NCBI RefSeq assembly: GCF_035917575.1
Contig: NZ_CP109090.1
Coordinates: forward strand, 7,254,001 to 7,318,000
Source: Streptomyces sp. NBC_01788
GTDB lineage: Bacteria > Actinomycetota > Actinomycetes > Streptomycetales > Streptomycetaceae
Direction: 5' to 3'
Length of the DNA stretch: 64,000 nucleotides
In this document: positions 8,841-20,211 of the stretch, one piece after another
How positions within the stretch are numbered: the first letter of the stretch is position 1
Layout of the letters: every line of letters begins with the position of its first letter
Translations under genes and position numbers: made by a program
Notes under the pieces: generated by a model
Databases searched by the model: none
What the model was told of the DNA's origin: nothing
The model's input: the letters and a program-made list of their open reading frames with translations, nothing else

Positions 8841-9992
8841 TCAGCCGGCCTCCAGCAGCTCCCGGACCAGCCCTCCCACCTGCTCCGTCTCGATCAGGAA
8901 GCCGTCGTGGCCGTACGGCGACTCGATCACCCGGAGCCGGTCGGCGCCCGGGAGGCTGTCGGCCAACTCGGCCTGCTGGGCGAGCGGGTAGAGGCGGTCG
9001 GAGTCGACCCCGGCCACCAGCGTGGGGGCGGTCACCCGGCGCAGGGCGGCGCGCACACCGCCCCGGGCACGGCCGGCGTCATGGGCGTTCATCGCCTCGG
9101 TCAGCACGACGTAGCTGGCCGCGTCGAACCGCCGCACCAGCTTGCCCGCGTGGTGGTCGAGGTAGGACTCCACCTGGTAGCGGCCGCCGTGCCACGGCTG
9201 CTCCGCACCCTGCGGCGAGCGGCCGAAACGCAGCTGGAGTTCGGGCTCGCTGCGGTAGGTGACATGGGCCAGCCGGCGGGCGAGACCCAGACCGGCGTGC
9301 GGTCCGCGGCCGGTGTCGTGGTAGTCGCCGCCGCGCCAATGCGGATCGCTGCGGATGGCCTGCACCTGGACGTTCGCCCAGGCGATCTGCTCCGCGCTCG
9401 CCGCCGCCGTCGTGGCGAGCAGCAGCAGGGCACCCGTGCGCTCCGGGTACGACACCGCCCACTCCAAGGCCCGCATCCCGCCCATCGAGCCGCCGGCCAC
9501 CAGGGCCCACCTCTCGACGCCGAGCGCGTCCGCCAGGCCCTGTTCGGCCGCCACCTGGTCCCGCGGGGTCAGGAACGGGAAGGCCCCGCCCCAGCACCGC
9601 TCGCCGTCGGGCCGCGGCGAGGCCGGTCCCGTACTGCCCTGGCAGCCGCCCAGCACGTTCGGCGCCACGACGAACCACCGGTCGGTGTCCAGCGCCCGGC
9701 CCGGCCCGACCAGCCCCTCCCACCAGCCCGGCGTGGGATGACCGGGCCCGGCCGGCCCGGTGACATGACTGTCACCGGTGAGCGCGTGCAGCACCAGCAC
9801 CGCGTTGGAGCCGTCCGGGGCCAGGCGGCCCCACGTCTCGAACGCCAGCCGCGCGTCCGGGAGTTCACCCCCCGCCTCCAGCGGCAGCGGCCTGCGCGGC
9901 ACGTGCCACCGACGGTGCCCCGGCGGGTCCCCCGCCCGCCAGGCCCCGGAGGCCGGCGGGCGGGGGAGCGCGTCCGCGGGGAAGGCGAGCAC
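8841..9992 (-). CDS. metX: Homoserine O-acetyltransferase
   Basis: 383 residues starting at GTG 9992, 5 bp after the metY stop. It is an alpha/beta-hydrolase-fold acyltransferase. [12 protein letters not shown] holds the oxyanion region, [13 protein letters not shown] carries the nucleophile Ser, GVDSDRLYP the Asp and YGHDGFLIE the His. It transfers acetyl from acetyl-CoA to homoserine, the first step of the direct-sulfhydrylation route to methionine. Its close coupling to metY, which consumes the product, supports this over serine or chloramphenicol acyltransferases of the same fold. Confidence 0.92.
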   Translation of the reverse strand: MLAFPADALPRPPASGAWRAGDPPGHRRWHVPRRPLPLEAGGELPDARLAFETWGRLAPDGSNAVLVLHALTGDSHVTGPAGPGHPTPGWWEGLVGPGRALDTDRWFVVAPNVLGGCQGSTGPASPRPDGERCWGGAFPFLTPRDQVAAEQGLADALGVERWALVAGGSMGGMRALEWAVSYPERTGALLLLATTAAASAEQIAWANVQVQAIRSDPHWRGGDYHDTGRGPHAGLGLARRLAHVTYRSEPELQLRFGRSPQGAEQPWHGGRYQVESYLDHHAGKLVRRFDAASYVVLTEAMNAHDAGRARGGVRAALRRVTAPTLVAGVDSDRLYPLAQQAELADSLPGADRLRVIESPYGHDGFLIETEQVGGLVRELLEAG

Positions 9993-9997
9993 GCTGT

Positions 9998-11368
9998 TCA
10001 GGACGCCGCCTTGGCCGCGCGGAAACCGGCCTCCAGATCGGCCTTGAGGTCCACGACGCTCTCGATGCCGACCGACAGCCGCACCAGGCCCGGCGCGGCC
10101 CCGGTCGCCGCCAACTGCTCCTCGTCCAGCTGGCTGTGCGTGGTCGACGCCGGGTGGATGATCAAACTCCGCACGTCGCCGATGTTGGCGAGATGGCTGA
10201 ACAGCTCCACCCCGTCCACGAACCGCTTGCCCGCCTCGACCCCGTCGCGCAGCTCGAAGGACACCACCGCGCCCGCGCCCCGCGGCAGATACCTGCGCCC
10301 CGCCTCGTACCAGGGGCTGGAGGGAAGGCCCGCGTAGTGCACCGCCGACACCTCGTCGCGCCGCTCCAGCCACTCCGCGAGGGCCTGCGCGTTGGCGGAG
10401 TGCCGCTCGATGCGCAGGCTCAGCGTCTCCACGCCCTGGAGCAGCAGGAACGCCGAGTGCGGGGACAGCGCGGGGCCCAGGTCGCGCAGCAGCTGCACCC
10501 GCAGCTTGGCGGCGAACGCGCCGGGCCCGAGCGCCGGCCAGTAGCGCAGGCCGTGGTAGCTCGGGTCGGGCTCGGTGAAGTCCGGGAAGCGGTCGGCGTG
10601 CGCGCCGAAGTCGAAGGTGCCGCCGTCCACCACGACCCCCGCGATCGCGGTGCCGTGCCCGCCGAGGAACTTGGTCGCCGAGTGCACCACGACGTCCGCG
10701 CCGTGCTCGATCGGGCGCAGCAGGTAGGGCGTGGGCACCGTGTTGTCCACGATCAGCGGCACGCCCGCCGCGTGCGCCACGTCGGCGACCGCGCGCACGT
10801 CCAGCACGTTGCCGCGCGGATTGCCCAGCGTCTCCGCGAACAGCGCCTTGGTGTTGGGGCGGATCGCCGCCCGCCAGGCGTCCGGGTCGTCGGGGTCGTC
10901 CACGAACGACACCTCGATGCCGAACTTCGGCAGGGTGTGCCGGAACAGGTTGTAGGTGCCGCCGTACAGCGACGTACTGGAGACGACGTGGTCGCCGGCG
11001 CGCGCGACCGTCAGCAGCGCGAGCGTCTCCGCTGCCTGCCCGGAGGACAGCGCCACCGCGGCGACCCCGCCCTCGAGCGCCGCGATCCGCTGCTCGAAGA
11101 CGTCCTGGGTGGGGTTGTGGATGCGGGTGTAGATGTTGCCGGGTTCGGCGAGCGAGAACAGGTCGGCGGCGTGCCGGGTGTCCCGGAAGACGAACGAGGT
11201 GGTCTGGTAGATCGGCGTCGCCCGCGCGCCGGTCGCCGGATCGGGCGTGGCCCCGGCGTGGACCTGCCTGGTCTCGAACGACCAGGCGGAGGTGTCGGGT
11301 CCGGCGGGCGCCTCGTCGGGCGTGTGACCGGCGGTGACGGCGTCGATGGGCTGCGTGGGGTCGCTCAT
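9998..11368 (-). CDS. metY: O-acetylhomoserine/O-acetylserine sulfhydrylase
   Basis: 456 residues from the ATG at 11368, which has GAGGAG upstream. It is a Cys/Met-metabolism PLP enzyme: [20 protein letters not shown] near the N-terminus, VPLIVDNTV with the cofactor Asp, and the Schiff-base Lys in [11 protein letters not shown]. The length and the [20 protein letters not shown] start are typical of MetY. It makes homocysteine from O-acetylhomoserine and sulfide. It is the first gene of a metY-metX operon and is preceded by a 167-bp leader that encodes a short RRHVD-type peptide. Confidence 0.92.
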   Translation of the reverse strand: MSDPTQPIDAVTAGHTPDEAPAGPDTSAWSFETRQVHAGATPDPATGARATPIYQTTSFVFRDTRHAADLFSLAEPGNIYTRIHNPTQDVFEQRIAALEGGVAAVALSSGQAAETLALLTVARAGDHVVSSTSLYGGTYNLFRHTLPKFGIEVSFVDDPDDPDAWRAAIRPNTKALFAETLGNPRGNVLDVRAVADVAHAAGVPLIVDNTVPTPYLLRPIEHGADVVVHSATKFLGGHGTAIAGVVVDGGTFDFGAHADRFPDFTEPDPSYHGLRYWPALGPGAFAAKLRVQLLRDLGPALSPHSAFLLLQGVETLSLRIERHSANAQALAEWLERRDEVSAVHYAGLPSSPWYEAGRRYLPRGAGAVVSFELRDGVEAGKRFVDGVELFSHLANIGDVRSLIIHPASTTHSQLDEEQLAATGAAPGLVRLSVGIESVVDLKADLEAGFRAAKAAS

Positions 11369-11535
11369 GGTGCTCCTCGTACGGAGTGCGATGGCGCGGG
11401 AGGTCACGGATGTGCCGCAGGTCCCGGGCGCCGGGCGCGACGCCCGGAGTGCCGGTGGGCGTCCCAGGGCATGCGGGAACGCGTGAGGGACCTGCGAGAG
11501 GAAGGGGAAAGTTTGCCTGTCAGCTTCGGGGCATG

Positions 11536-11610
11536 TCAGCCGGCGAGGCGACAACCCGTGCTGGTGACACGTCCGTAGTCGACGTGGCGGCGGCTCACGA
11601 GCGCGATCAT
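11536..11610 (-). CDS. Short leader peptide upstream of metY
   Basis: A 24-codon open frame on the metY strand, beginning MIALVSRRHVDYGRVTSTG and ending after CRLAG. The SRRHVDxxRVxSxxCR pattern matches the family of short actinobacterial leader peptides often found before sulfur-metabolism genes. It ends 167 bp before metY. A single near-terminal Cys codon would make it a sensor of cysteine supply (inference). No convincing ribosome site was seen, which is common for these peptides. Confidence 0.72.
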   Translation of the reverse strand: MIALVSRRHVDYGRVTSTGCRLAG

Positions 11611-11684
11611 GCGATCCAGGTAAGCACAGGGCCCCGCGGCGCACCAGCACCGGAGCGGGGATGACACGCAGCCGTCACAAAAGG

Positions 11685-11723
11685 GCTCCGCCCCGGCCGG
11701 CGGAGTGCCGGTCGGGGCGGAGC
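11685..11723 (-). terminator. Strong hairpin terminator after icd
   Basis: Left arm 11685-11701 and right arm 11707-11723 pair over 17 bp with one mismatch around a 5-base loop. It lies just past the icd stop and ahead of the metY leader, so it separates the two units. Confidence 0.8.
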
Positions 11724-11769
11724 GGTGAGGACCCACCGGGCCCGGCGAGGTGCCGGGGCCCGGGTCGGC

Positions 11770-14085
<2,316 letters not shown>

Positions 14086-14131
14086 TCACTTGTCGCGGGA
14101 GGGAATGCCCGGCCGTCCCCGGAGGACGGGC

Positions 14132-14896
14132 TCAGTCGTCCGCGAACGAGCCGTGCCGTCCCGCACCGGCGGCGAACCGGGTCGCTCCCCGGAGACCCTC
14201 GGCCAGTACGCCCATGCCGTGCCGGAGTTCCCCGCGCAGGGCCGACGACTCGTCCAGGGATTCCTGCTCCAGGACCGAGGCGCGGTCCGCGCGCAGGCAG
14301 GCCTGGGGGAAGGCGGCGAGCCGGGCGGCCAGCGACTCGGCCTCCGCGCGGGCACGGCCCGTGGGTACGAGCCGGTTCACCAGGCCCGTCTCGTACGCCT
14401 CGCGGGCGGGGACCGGGCGCCCGGTGAGGATCATGTCCATGGCGCGGCTGGTGCCTATCAGCCGGGGCAGCCGTACCGTGCCGCCGTCGATCAGCGGCAC
14501 GCCCCAGCGACGGCAGAACACACCTAACACGGCGTCCTCCTCCGCCACCCGCAGATCGCACCAGAGCGCCAGTTCCAGTCCGCCCGCCACGGCATGCCCG
14601 GCCACCGCCGCGATCACCGGCTTGGACAGCCGCATCCGGGTCGGCCCCATCGGCCCGTCGCCGTCCTCCGCGACCCGGTTGCCCCGTTCGCTCCCGGCCG
14701 CCTTCAGGTCCGCGCCCGAGCAGAACGTGCCGCCCTCGCCCCACAGCACGGCCACTCTGGCCTCATCGTCGGACTCGAACCGGCGGAAGGCGTCGGCGAG
14801 TTCGCCGGCGGTCGGGCCGTCCACCGCGTTCCGGACGCCGGGCCGGGACAGGACGACCGTGGTGACGTACCCCTGGCGCTCGATCCGGACCGGCAT
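14132..14896 (-). CDS. Enoyl-CoA hydratase/isomerase family protein
   Basis: 254 residues, crotonase fold. FCSGADLKA gives the first oxyanion loop and AVAGHAVAGGLELALWCDLRVA the second, while FCRRWGVPLIDGGTVRLPRLIG is the usual catalytic-Glu region. Where a hydratase would carry Glu at this position, the sequence reads VPLIDGGTVRL, so the reaction may not be classic hydration. It stands alone between icd and a divergent membrane protein gene, so no pathway can be assigned from context. Confidence 0.83.
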   Translation of the reverse strand: MPVRIERQGYVTTVVLSRPGVRNAVDGPTAGELADAFRRFESDDEARVAVLWGEGGTFCSGADLKAAGSERGNRVAEDGDGPMGPTRMRLSKPVIAAVAGHAVAGGLELALWCDLRVAEEDAVLGVFCRRWGVPLIDGGTVRLPRLIGTSRAMDMILTGRPVPAREAYETGLVNRLVPTGRARAEAESLAARLAAFPQACLRADRASVLEQESLDESSALRGELRHGMGVLAEGLRGATRFAAGAGRHGSFADD

Positions 14897-15020
14897 GGCG
14901 TCGACCTCCTGCTGCGTGCTGGGACGGGCAGGTTACTCCCGGGTCACCTCGCACGCGAGACGCACGGGAGGCACTCGGGAGACTGGCGTACGGGAGCCGG
15001 AGCCGCGGGGAGGGGAGAGG

Positions 15021-16112
15021 TCAGATGACCCTCAGCCGGACCAGTGCCCCCAGCATGAGTGCCCCCGGCAGCAGCGGCAGCCAGACGGTGATGATCCGGT
15101 AGGCCACCACCACCGCCGTGACGACCGCGACCGGTCCGCCCGCCGCCACCAGCGCCACGACGAGCGCCGCCTCCACCGAACCGATCCCGCCGGGCGTGGG
15201 CACCAGCGCGACCGCCGTGGTGGCCGCCAGATACGCCAGCGCCATGTGCACGGACGGCACCGGCAGCGCCAGCGCCCGTCCCACCGCGACCAGGGAGATC
15301 GCCTGAAGTGCCGGGAAGGCCAGCGAGCCGCCCCACAGCGCGAGCGCCCGCGCGGGACGCGCGTGCACCGACCGCGCCTCGCTCAGCGCCGTGCGCACGA
15401 ACGAGGCCACCGCCGCGCGCAGCCGCCGTACGCACAACGCCACCCCGGTCGCGGCGACCAGGACCCCGCCCACGGTGTACAGCAGCGGACCGGCCATGCC
15501 CGAGGGCAGCAGGCCGCCGAGCCGCAGCGCGTCCGGGAACGCGAGCAGCAGCGCGGCGAGCAGGGCCAGCCGGGCGATGCTCTCCGCGAGCATGTACAGC
15601 GCGAGCGCGGCGGAGGACCGGGCCAGGGAGACCCCGCACACCGTCAGGAACCGCAGGTTCACCGCGCTCGCCCCGAGCCCCGTCGGCAGCAGATGGTTGG
15701 CCGCGCCGGCCGCGAACTGGGTGGCGAGCAGCCGCCGTCTCGGCAACCGCTGCACGACCGCGCCTTGCCGGGTCACGGCCGCAGCGACCCAGGTCAGACA
15801 GGTCGTGCCGACCGCGGCCAGCAGCCACGGCCACTCGGCGGTCCGCAGGTGCGCGAAGCCCTCGGCCAGCACCGACCGGTGCCGCACCGCGGCCACCGCC
15901 ACCAGCAGCACCGGCAGCAGGCACAGCACCTGGCGCACGGGCAGGCGCCGCGGAAGCCTTCCTGGCCGCGGATCGGGGAGTTCGACCGCTGTCGCATCCG
16001 GGGTCACATCCGGAGAGGTTCCCCCTGCCGCGTCAACGCCGGGTGGCGGAACCGGGGACGGCGCCTTACGAGCGGGAAGCGGGTGGGCAGGCGGAGCCTT
16101 CGGGGTGTGCAC
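15021..16112 (-). CDS. UPF0104/lysylphosphatidylglycerol-synthase-TM family membrane protein
   Basis: 363 residues from the GTG at 16112, which has GAGGT 6 bp upstream. After a Pro-rich cytoplasmic start (VHTPKAPPAHPLPARK), seven or eight hydrophobic spans follow. The family segment THLLPTGLGASAVN-like (here NHLLPTGLGASAVNLRF) and the near-terminal LVPTPGGIGSVEAAL motif are visible; both are characteristic of AglD/MprF-type flippase domains. It likely moves or flips a lipid or lipid-linked substrate. The gene is divergent from an ABC exporter, and its start region overlaps the MerR/SoxR-type operator, so both may be co-regulated. Confidence 0.8.
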   Translation of the reverse strand: MHTPKAPPAHPLPARKAPSPVPPPGVDAAGGTSPDVTPDATAVELPDPRPGRLPRRLPVRQVLCLLPVLLVAVAAVRHRSVLAEGFAHLRTAEWPWLLAAVGTTCLTWVAAAVTRQGAVVQRLPRRRLLATQFAAGAANHLLPTGLGASAVNLRFLTVCGVSLARSSAALALYMLAESIARLALLAALLLAFPDALRLGGLLPSGMAGPLLYTVGGVLVAATGVALCVRRLRAAVASFVRTALSEARSVHARPARALALWGGSLAFPALQAISLVAVGRALALPVPSVHMALAYLAATTAVALVPTPGGIGSVEAALVVALVAAGGPVAVVTAVVVAYRIITVWLPLLPGALMLGALVRLRVI

Positions 16113-16114
16113 AT

Positions 16115-16145
16115 TTGACCTCAACGAAGCTTGAGGTTCTAGGTT
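16115..16145 (+). promoter_or_regulatory. MerR/SoxR-type operator within a 19-bp-spaced promoter
   Basis: TTGACC (16115-16120) and TAGGTT (16140-16145) are separated by 19 bp, the stretched spacing used by MerR-family activators. Between them is the perfect dyad ACCTCAA-N6-TTGAGGT (16118-16137), nearly the SoxR box core CCTCAA-N6-TTGAGG. The -10 ends 7 bp before the ABC gene ATG, so the mRNA may be leaderless. Confidence 0.75.
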
Positions 16146-16152
16146 CTCCTTC

Positions 16153-18096
16153 ATGAGCATGGAGACCACCGCCTGGACGCAGCTGCACAGCGTCATGACC
16201 GCCCAGCAGGAGCGGCGCCCGCTCGCCCGTGCGACGCTGCGCCGCATCGGCGCGTTCGCCCGCCCCCACCGCCGCCGTATCGCGCGGTTCGTCGCCCTCG
16301 GGGTGGTGACCGCGCTGCTCGCGGTGGCGACCCCGGTGCTCGCCGGGCGCGTCGTCGACGTGATCGTGTCCCGCGGCGACCAGGGCACGGTCGTACGCCT
16401 GGCCCTGCTCATCGCCCTGATCGCGGTGGCCGAGGCGGCGTTCGGCATCCTCGGCAGACGTCTGTCGGCCACGCTCGGCGAGGGACTCATCCTCGATCTG
16501 CGCACCGCGGTGTTCGACCACGTCCAGCGCATGCCGGTGGCGTTCTTCACGCGCACGCGTACCGGAGCACTCGTCTCCCGGCTCAACAACGACGTCATCG
16601 GCGCCCAGCGGGCCTTCAGCAACACCCTCTCGGGGGTCGTCAGCAACGTCGTCACGCTGCTGCTCACCCTCGCCGTGATGCTCACCCTGTCCTGGCAGAT
16701 CACCCTGCTCGCCCTCGTGCTCCTCCCGGTGTTCGTGGTGCCCGCCCGGCGCATGGGCAGCCGCATGGCGCGTATGCAGCGGGAGGCCGCCACGCTGAAC
16801 GCGGCGATGGGCACCCGGATGACCGAGCGCTTCTCCGCCCCCGGCGCCACCCTGGTCAAGCTCTTCGGCCGCCCCGAGCAGGAGTCGGACGAGTTCGCGG
16901 CCCGCGCCGGCCGCGTACGGGACATCGGCATCCGTACGGCGACGGCGCAGTCCGCCTTCATCACCGCGCTCACCCTGGTGTCCTCGCTGGCGCTGGCCCT
17001 GGTCTACGGCCTCGGCGGGTACTTCGCCCTGCGCGGCACCCTGGAGCCGGGCGCCGTCGTGTCGCTCGCCCTGCTGCTCACCCGCCTGTACGCGCCGCTC
17101 ACGGCGCTCGCCGGGGCGCGCGTGGAGGTGATGAGCGCCCTGGTCAGCTTCGAGCGGGTCTTCGAGGTGCTCGACCTCAAGCCGCTGATCGAGGAGAAGC
17201 CGGACGCCCGCGAGGTGCCCGGGGGACCCCTCGCCGTGGAGTTCGACGGCGTCCGCTTCGGCTACCCGTCCGCCGACAAGGTCTCCCTCGCCTCCCTCGA
17301 GGAGGTCGCCGCCCTCGACAACCGCGACGGCTCAGAGGTCCTGCACGGCGTCTCCTTCCGCGCCGAGGCCGGGCAGACCGTCGCTCTCGTCGGCTCCTCC
17401 GGCGCCGGCAAGTCGACGATCGCGCAACTGCTGCCGCGTCTGTACGACGTCGACGAGGGTGCCGTGCGCATCGGCGGCGTCGACGTACGCGACCTGACCT
17501 CCGCGTCCCTGCGGGCCACCCTCGGCATGGTCACCCAGGACGGCCACCTCTTCCACGACTCCGTGCGCGCCAACCTGCTGCTGGCCCGCCCCGCGGCGAC
17601 CGACGTGGAACTGTGGGACGCCCTGCGCCGGGCCCGCCTCGACGACCTCGTACGCTCCCTGCCCGACGGCCTCGACACGGTCGTCGGCGAGCGCGGCTAC
17701 CGCCTGTCCGGCGGCGAGCGCCAGCGGATGACCATCGCCCGGCTGCTGCTGGCCCGCCAGCGGGTGGTCATTCTCGACGAGGCCACCGCCCACCTCGACA
17801 ACACCTCGGAGGCGGCCGTCCAGGAGGCCCTGGCCGAGGCCCTGGCGGGCCGGACCGCGGTGGTGATCGCCCACCGGCTGTCCACGGTGCGGGCCGCCGA
17901 CCTCATCCTGGTCGTCGAGGGCGGACTGATCGTCGAACGCGGCACCCACGACGAACTCCTGGCGGCGGAGGGCCGCTACGCGGAGCTGTACCGGACGCAG
18001 TACGAGCAGCGGGCGGAGGCGGCGCGGGAGGCGCGGGAGGCGGCGGAGACGCTGGACGCGCCGGGGATCGCGGTGGCCGGGGAGGCGGTGGTGTAG
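16153..18096 (+). CDS. ABC exporter, fused permease and ATPase
   Basis: 647 residues. The N-terminal half (about 35-330) is a six-helix type I exporter domain. The C-terminal half has Walker A VGSSGAGKST, signature LSGGERQR, Walker B VVILDEATAHLD and the H-loop VIAHRLST. A charged insertion (about 375-395, SADKVSLASLEEVAALDN) splits the start of the ATPase domain. It probably works as a homodimer exporting lipophilic or drug-like compounds. Control by a MerR/SoxR-type regulator is indicated by the operator immediately upstream; ABC exporters are known SoxR targets in Streptomyces. No such regulator gene lies in the window. Confidence 0.9.
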   Translation: MSMETTAWTQLHSVMTAQQERRPLARATLRRIGAFARPHRRRIARFVALGVVTALLAVATPVLAGRVVDVIVSRGDQGTVVRLALLIALIAVAEAAFGILGRRLSATLGEGLILDLRTAVFDHVQRMPVAFFTRTRTGALVSRLNNDVIGAQRAFSNTLSGVVSNVVTLLLTLAVMLTLSWQITLLALVLLPVFVVPARRMGSRMARMQREAATLNAAMGTRMTERFSAPGATLVKLFGRPEQESDEFAARAGRVRDIGIRTATAQSAFITALTLVSSLALALVYGLGGYFALRGTLEPGAVVSLALLLTRLYAPLTALAGARVEVMSALVSFERVFEVLDLKPLIEEKPDAREVPGGPLAVEFDGVRFGYPSADKVSLASLEEVAALDNRDGSEVLHGVSFRAEAGQTVALVGSSGAGKSTIAQLLPRLYDVDEGAVRIGGVDVRDLTSASLRATLGMVTQDGHLFHDSVRANLLLARPAATDVELWDALRRARLDDLVRSLPDGLDTVVGERGYRLSGGERQRMTIARLLLARQRVVILDEATAHLDNTSEAAVQEALAEALAGRTAVVIAHRLSTVRAADLILVVEGGLIVERGTHDELLAAEGRYAELYRTQYEQRAEAAREAREAAETLDAPGIAVAGEAVV

Positions 18097-18106
18097 GCGA
18101 CACCGC

Positions 18107-18751
18107 TCAGGGGGAGGGCGGCTGCCGGGTGTGGCGTGCACGCAGCACCTGCACCAGCAGAGGCACGAGGGAGAGCACGACGAGCACGGCGACCATGACC
18201 AGGACATAGTCACCGATGCGCGGAACCGATGCCCCCAGGCCGTATCCGGCCAGCACCAGGCTCTGGGACCAGAGCACGCCTCCGACGGTCGCCCAGAGCG
18301 TGAAGGTCCGCGTGGGCACGCCGAGCGCCCCGGCCGCGGGGTGCAGGACGGTCCGCAGCATGGGGATGAAGCGGCCGATCACCAGCGCCTTGCCCTGCCC
18401 GTAGCGGGTCAGGAGTGCCTGCGCCCGCGCGGCCCGTTCCTTCAGCCGCCGGTTGGAGGTGCGGGCCAGCAGTGCCCGCCCGCCCCGCCGACCGAGCAGG
18501 AACCCCACCTGCCCGCCCGCCACCGCGCCCACGGCGCCGCACACGAGCACCTGCCACAGAGCCATCCGCGGCGCCTGGGCGTCGGTCTGCGCGCACAGCA
18601 CACCGGCCGGGATCAGCATCGTGTCACCGGGAAGGAAGAAGCCGACCACGACCAGACCCGACTCGGCGAAGGTCACGACCAGAACCCCCAGCGCACCGAA
18701 GGCGGCCAGCACCGAGGCGCTGTCCGTCGGGTTGACGGCGAACACCGTCAT
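18107..18751 (-). CDS. DedA family membrane protein
   Basis: 214 residues from the ATG at 18751, with GAGG upstream. DedA signatures are visible: FAESGLVVVGFFLPGDTMLI near the N-terminus and GRFIPMLRTVLHPAAGALG in the middle, then two C-terminal hydrophobic spans. DedA proteins act in lipid (undecaprenyl-phosphate or phospholipid) transport and membrane homeostasis. The gene is convergent with the ABC exporter, 10 bp away. Confidence 0.88.
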   Translation of the reverse strand: MTVFAVNPTDSASVLAAFGALGVLVVTFAESGLVVVGFFLPGDTMLIPAGVLCAQTDAQAPRMALWQVLVCGAVGAVAGGQVGFLLGRRGGRALLARTSNRRLKERAARAQALLTRYGQGKALVIGRFIPMLRTVLHPAAGALGVPTRTFTLWATVGGVLWSQSLVLAGYGLGASVPRIGDYVLVMVAVLVVLSLVPLLVQVLRARHTRQPPSP

Positions 18752-18854
18752 CGCCTCATGGCCCTCTTCACGTGGCCCACTGCTCCATGATGGACGCGGC
18801 TCGACGCATACCGCCTTTCGGCGGGCATGCGCAGGCAGGTTCACGTGGCGTCGG

Positions 18855-18916
18855 GGGAGGGCGAGATCTTCCAGGGAACGCCGGTGCTGCGCAAGCCCGG
18901 CAGAGAAGCACCCTGA
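18855..18916 (+). pseudogene. C-terminal remnant of a DUF6585-like gene
   Basis: One frame reads GEIFQGTPVLRKPGREAP then stops. It aligns with VEISQGMLVLRKPGKKLP inside the intact gene that begins 70 bp downstream. About 50 bp of near-identical DNA suggests the leftover end of a tandem duplicate. Confidence 0.6.
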
Positions 18917-18988
18917 CATGTACAAGCTTCGGTCCCGGCCGCACAATGATCGCCGAACATTTGATCACTACGGCTAGGAGCACGGCTC

Positions 18989-19744
18989 ATGGCAGGACCC
19001 ACCGCTCAGCAGGACCCCGGGCAGGCGACAGCCCAGCACACGGCGCTCCCGGGGACCGAAGGGCTTGGGCAGCTGCGGGAGACATTCCTGCCGAAGCGCA
19101 TCAGCCCGGTGCGGATAGCCCTCATGCTGGTCATGGGGATCGTCGCCCTGATCCTTCCGCCGCTCGGCGTCTACTTCTTCTGGCTCGTCTTCAGGACGCC
19201 CAACCTCTCGCGCAAGCAGGCCGCCCGCCGACTGCATCTCTTCGAGCACGGCCTGGCCGAGGTGGGAGGGAACGGCGAGGTCTCCGTCTTCCGCTGGGAC
19301 TCGCTGACTGCGCTCCAGGAGATAACCGAGCGGTACGCGAACGGCGTCTACGTCGGGACCACCTACGTCTACACGCTCCACCGCGAGGACGGTACGAAGC
19401 TCAAGTTGACCGAGTTCTACGCCGAGCCCGAGCGCTGGGGCCCGGCGCTCCAGCAGGAGATCACCCGGGCGCGGCTGCCCGGGCTGCTTGCCGGGCTGGA
19501 GCAGGGCCGGACCCTGACCTACGGGACCGTCTCGGTGAACCAGAGCGGTGTGGCCACGCCGAAGGGCAGCCTGACCTGGGCGGAGATCGAGAAGGTCGAG
19601 ATCTCCCAGGGAATGCTGGTGCTGCGCAAGCCCGGCAAGAAGCTGCCCTGGGCCCAGGTGCAGGTCAAGAGGATCCCGAACCTCTTCCTCCTCCTCGCCC
19701 TCATCGACCACCTGCGCTACGGCGACCTGCACCAGAACACCTGA
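18989..19744 (+). CDS. DUF6585-type membrane-anchored protein
   Basis: 251 residues. A hydrophobic hairpin at about 43-68 (IALMLVMGIVALILPPLGVY) is followed by a soluble beta-rich domain with a repeated pattern (HLFEHGLAEVGGNGEVSVFRWDSL and, later, GTVSVNQSGVATPKGSLTWAEI). This resembles PH-like folds and fits what I recall as DUF6585. No catalytic motif is seen. The family has no known function. A strong terminator follows and a duplicate remnant precedes it. Confidence 0.7.
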   Translation: MAGPTAQQDPGQATAQHTALPGTEGLGQLRETFLPKRISPVRIALMLVMGIVALILPPLGVYFFWLVFRTPNLSRKQAARRLHLFEHGLAEVGGNGEVSVFRWDSLTALQEITERYANGVYVGTTYVYTLHREDGTKLKLTEFYAEPERWGPALQQEITRARLPGLLAGLEQGRTLTYGTVSVNQSGVATPKGSLTWAEIEKVEISQGMLVLRKPGKKLPWAQVQVKRIPNLFLLLALIDHLRYGDLHQNT

Positions 19745-19758
19745 CCACCAAAGCACGA

Positions 19759-19797
19759 ACAGCGCCCGGGGCCGCCTTGAGCGACCCCGGGCGCTGT
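19759..19797 (+). terminator. Hairpin terminator after the DUF6585-type gene
   Basis: Perfect 13-bp stem (19759-19771 with 19785-19797) around a 13-base loop, starting 14 bp after the stop codon. Confidence 0.85.
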
Positions 19798-19878
19798 GCG
19801 GCACCGGGCAGAGGCTCAAGATGCCTCGCGGCGGGCCTGCGATACGGTGCGGCTTCGCGTGACGACCTGCGGGGGACC

Positions 19879-20064
19879 GTGAATGACACGTCTGAAGACA
19901 TGCACGTCTTCTGGTGTGCCGGCGATGAGGAACCCGTGCACAGAGCAGCACAGCCTGGGAGTCATCGCCGCGAGGAGCACTCACCACGTACGGATTTCGT
20001 CCTACGAAGTGCTCCTGCGGATCAAGCCGGCCTCAGCGTCGGGGAGTTACGTCTGCGAAGATGA
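19879..20064 (+). CDS. Possible small protein, unknown
   Basis: 61 codons from a GTG preceded by GGGGGA at only 2-3 bp. The product starts MNDTSEDMHVFWCAGDEEPV. It resembles no family I know and could be a gene fragment or chance frame. The rest of the 470-bp gap between the terminator and the next gene shows nothing else. Confidence 0.25.
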   Translation: MNDTSEDMHVFWCAGDEEPVHRAAQPGSHRREEHSPRTDFVLRSAPADQAGLSVGELRLRR

Positions 20065-20211
20065 CGCCCCGGGTAGCCGGACAGTCCTGAGCTCGTCGTA
20101 TCCGTCGGTTAAGTCCGCGTACGACCACTGCGCCGGCGGGTCGTCTCCGAGCACGACGGGCTGAGCGTCACACGTCGCCGGATCGCGCGCCGCGCAGGTA
20201 CCGAGTCATGG

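Noticed and set aside
11369..11535. SAM riboswitch upstream of metY
   Set aside because: I could not find the conserved SAM-I or SAM-IV core; the RRHVD leader peptide explains the leader better.
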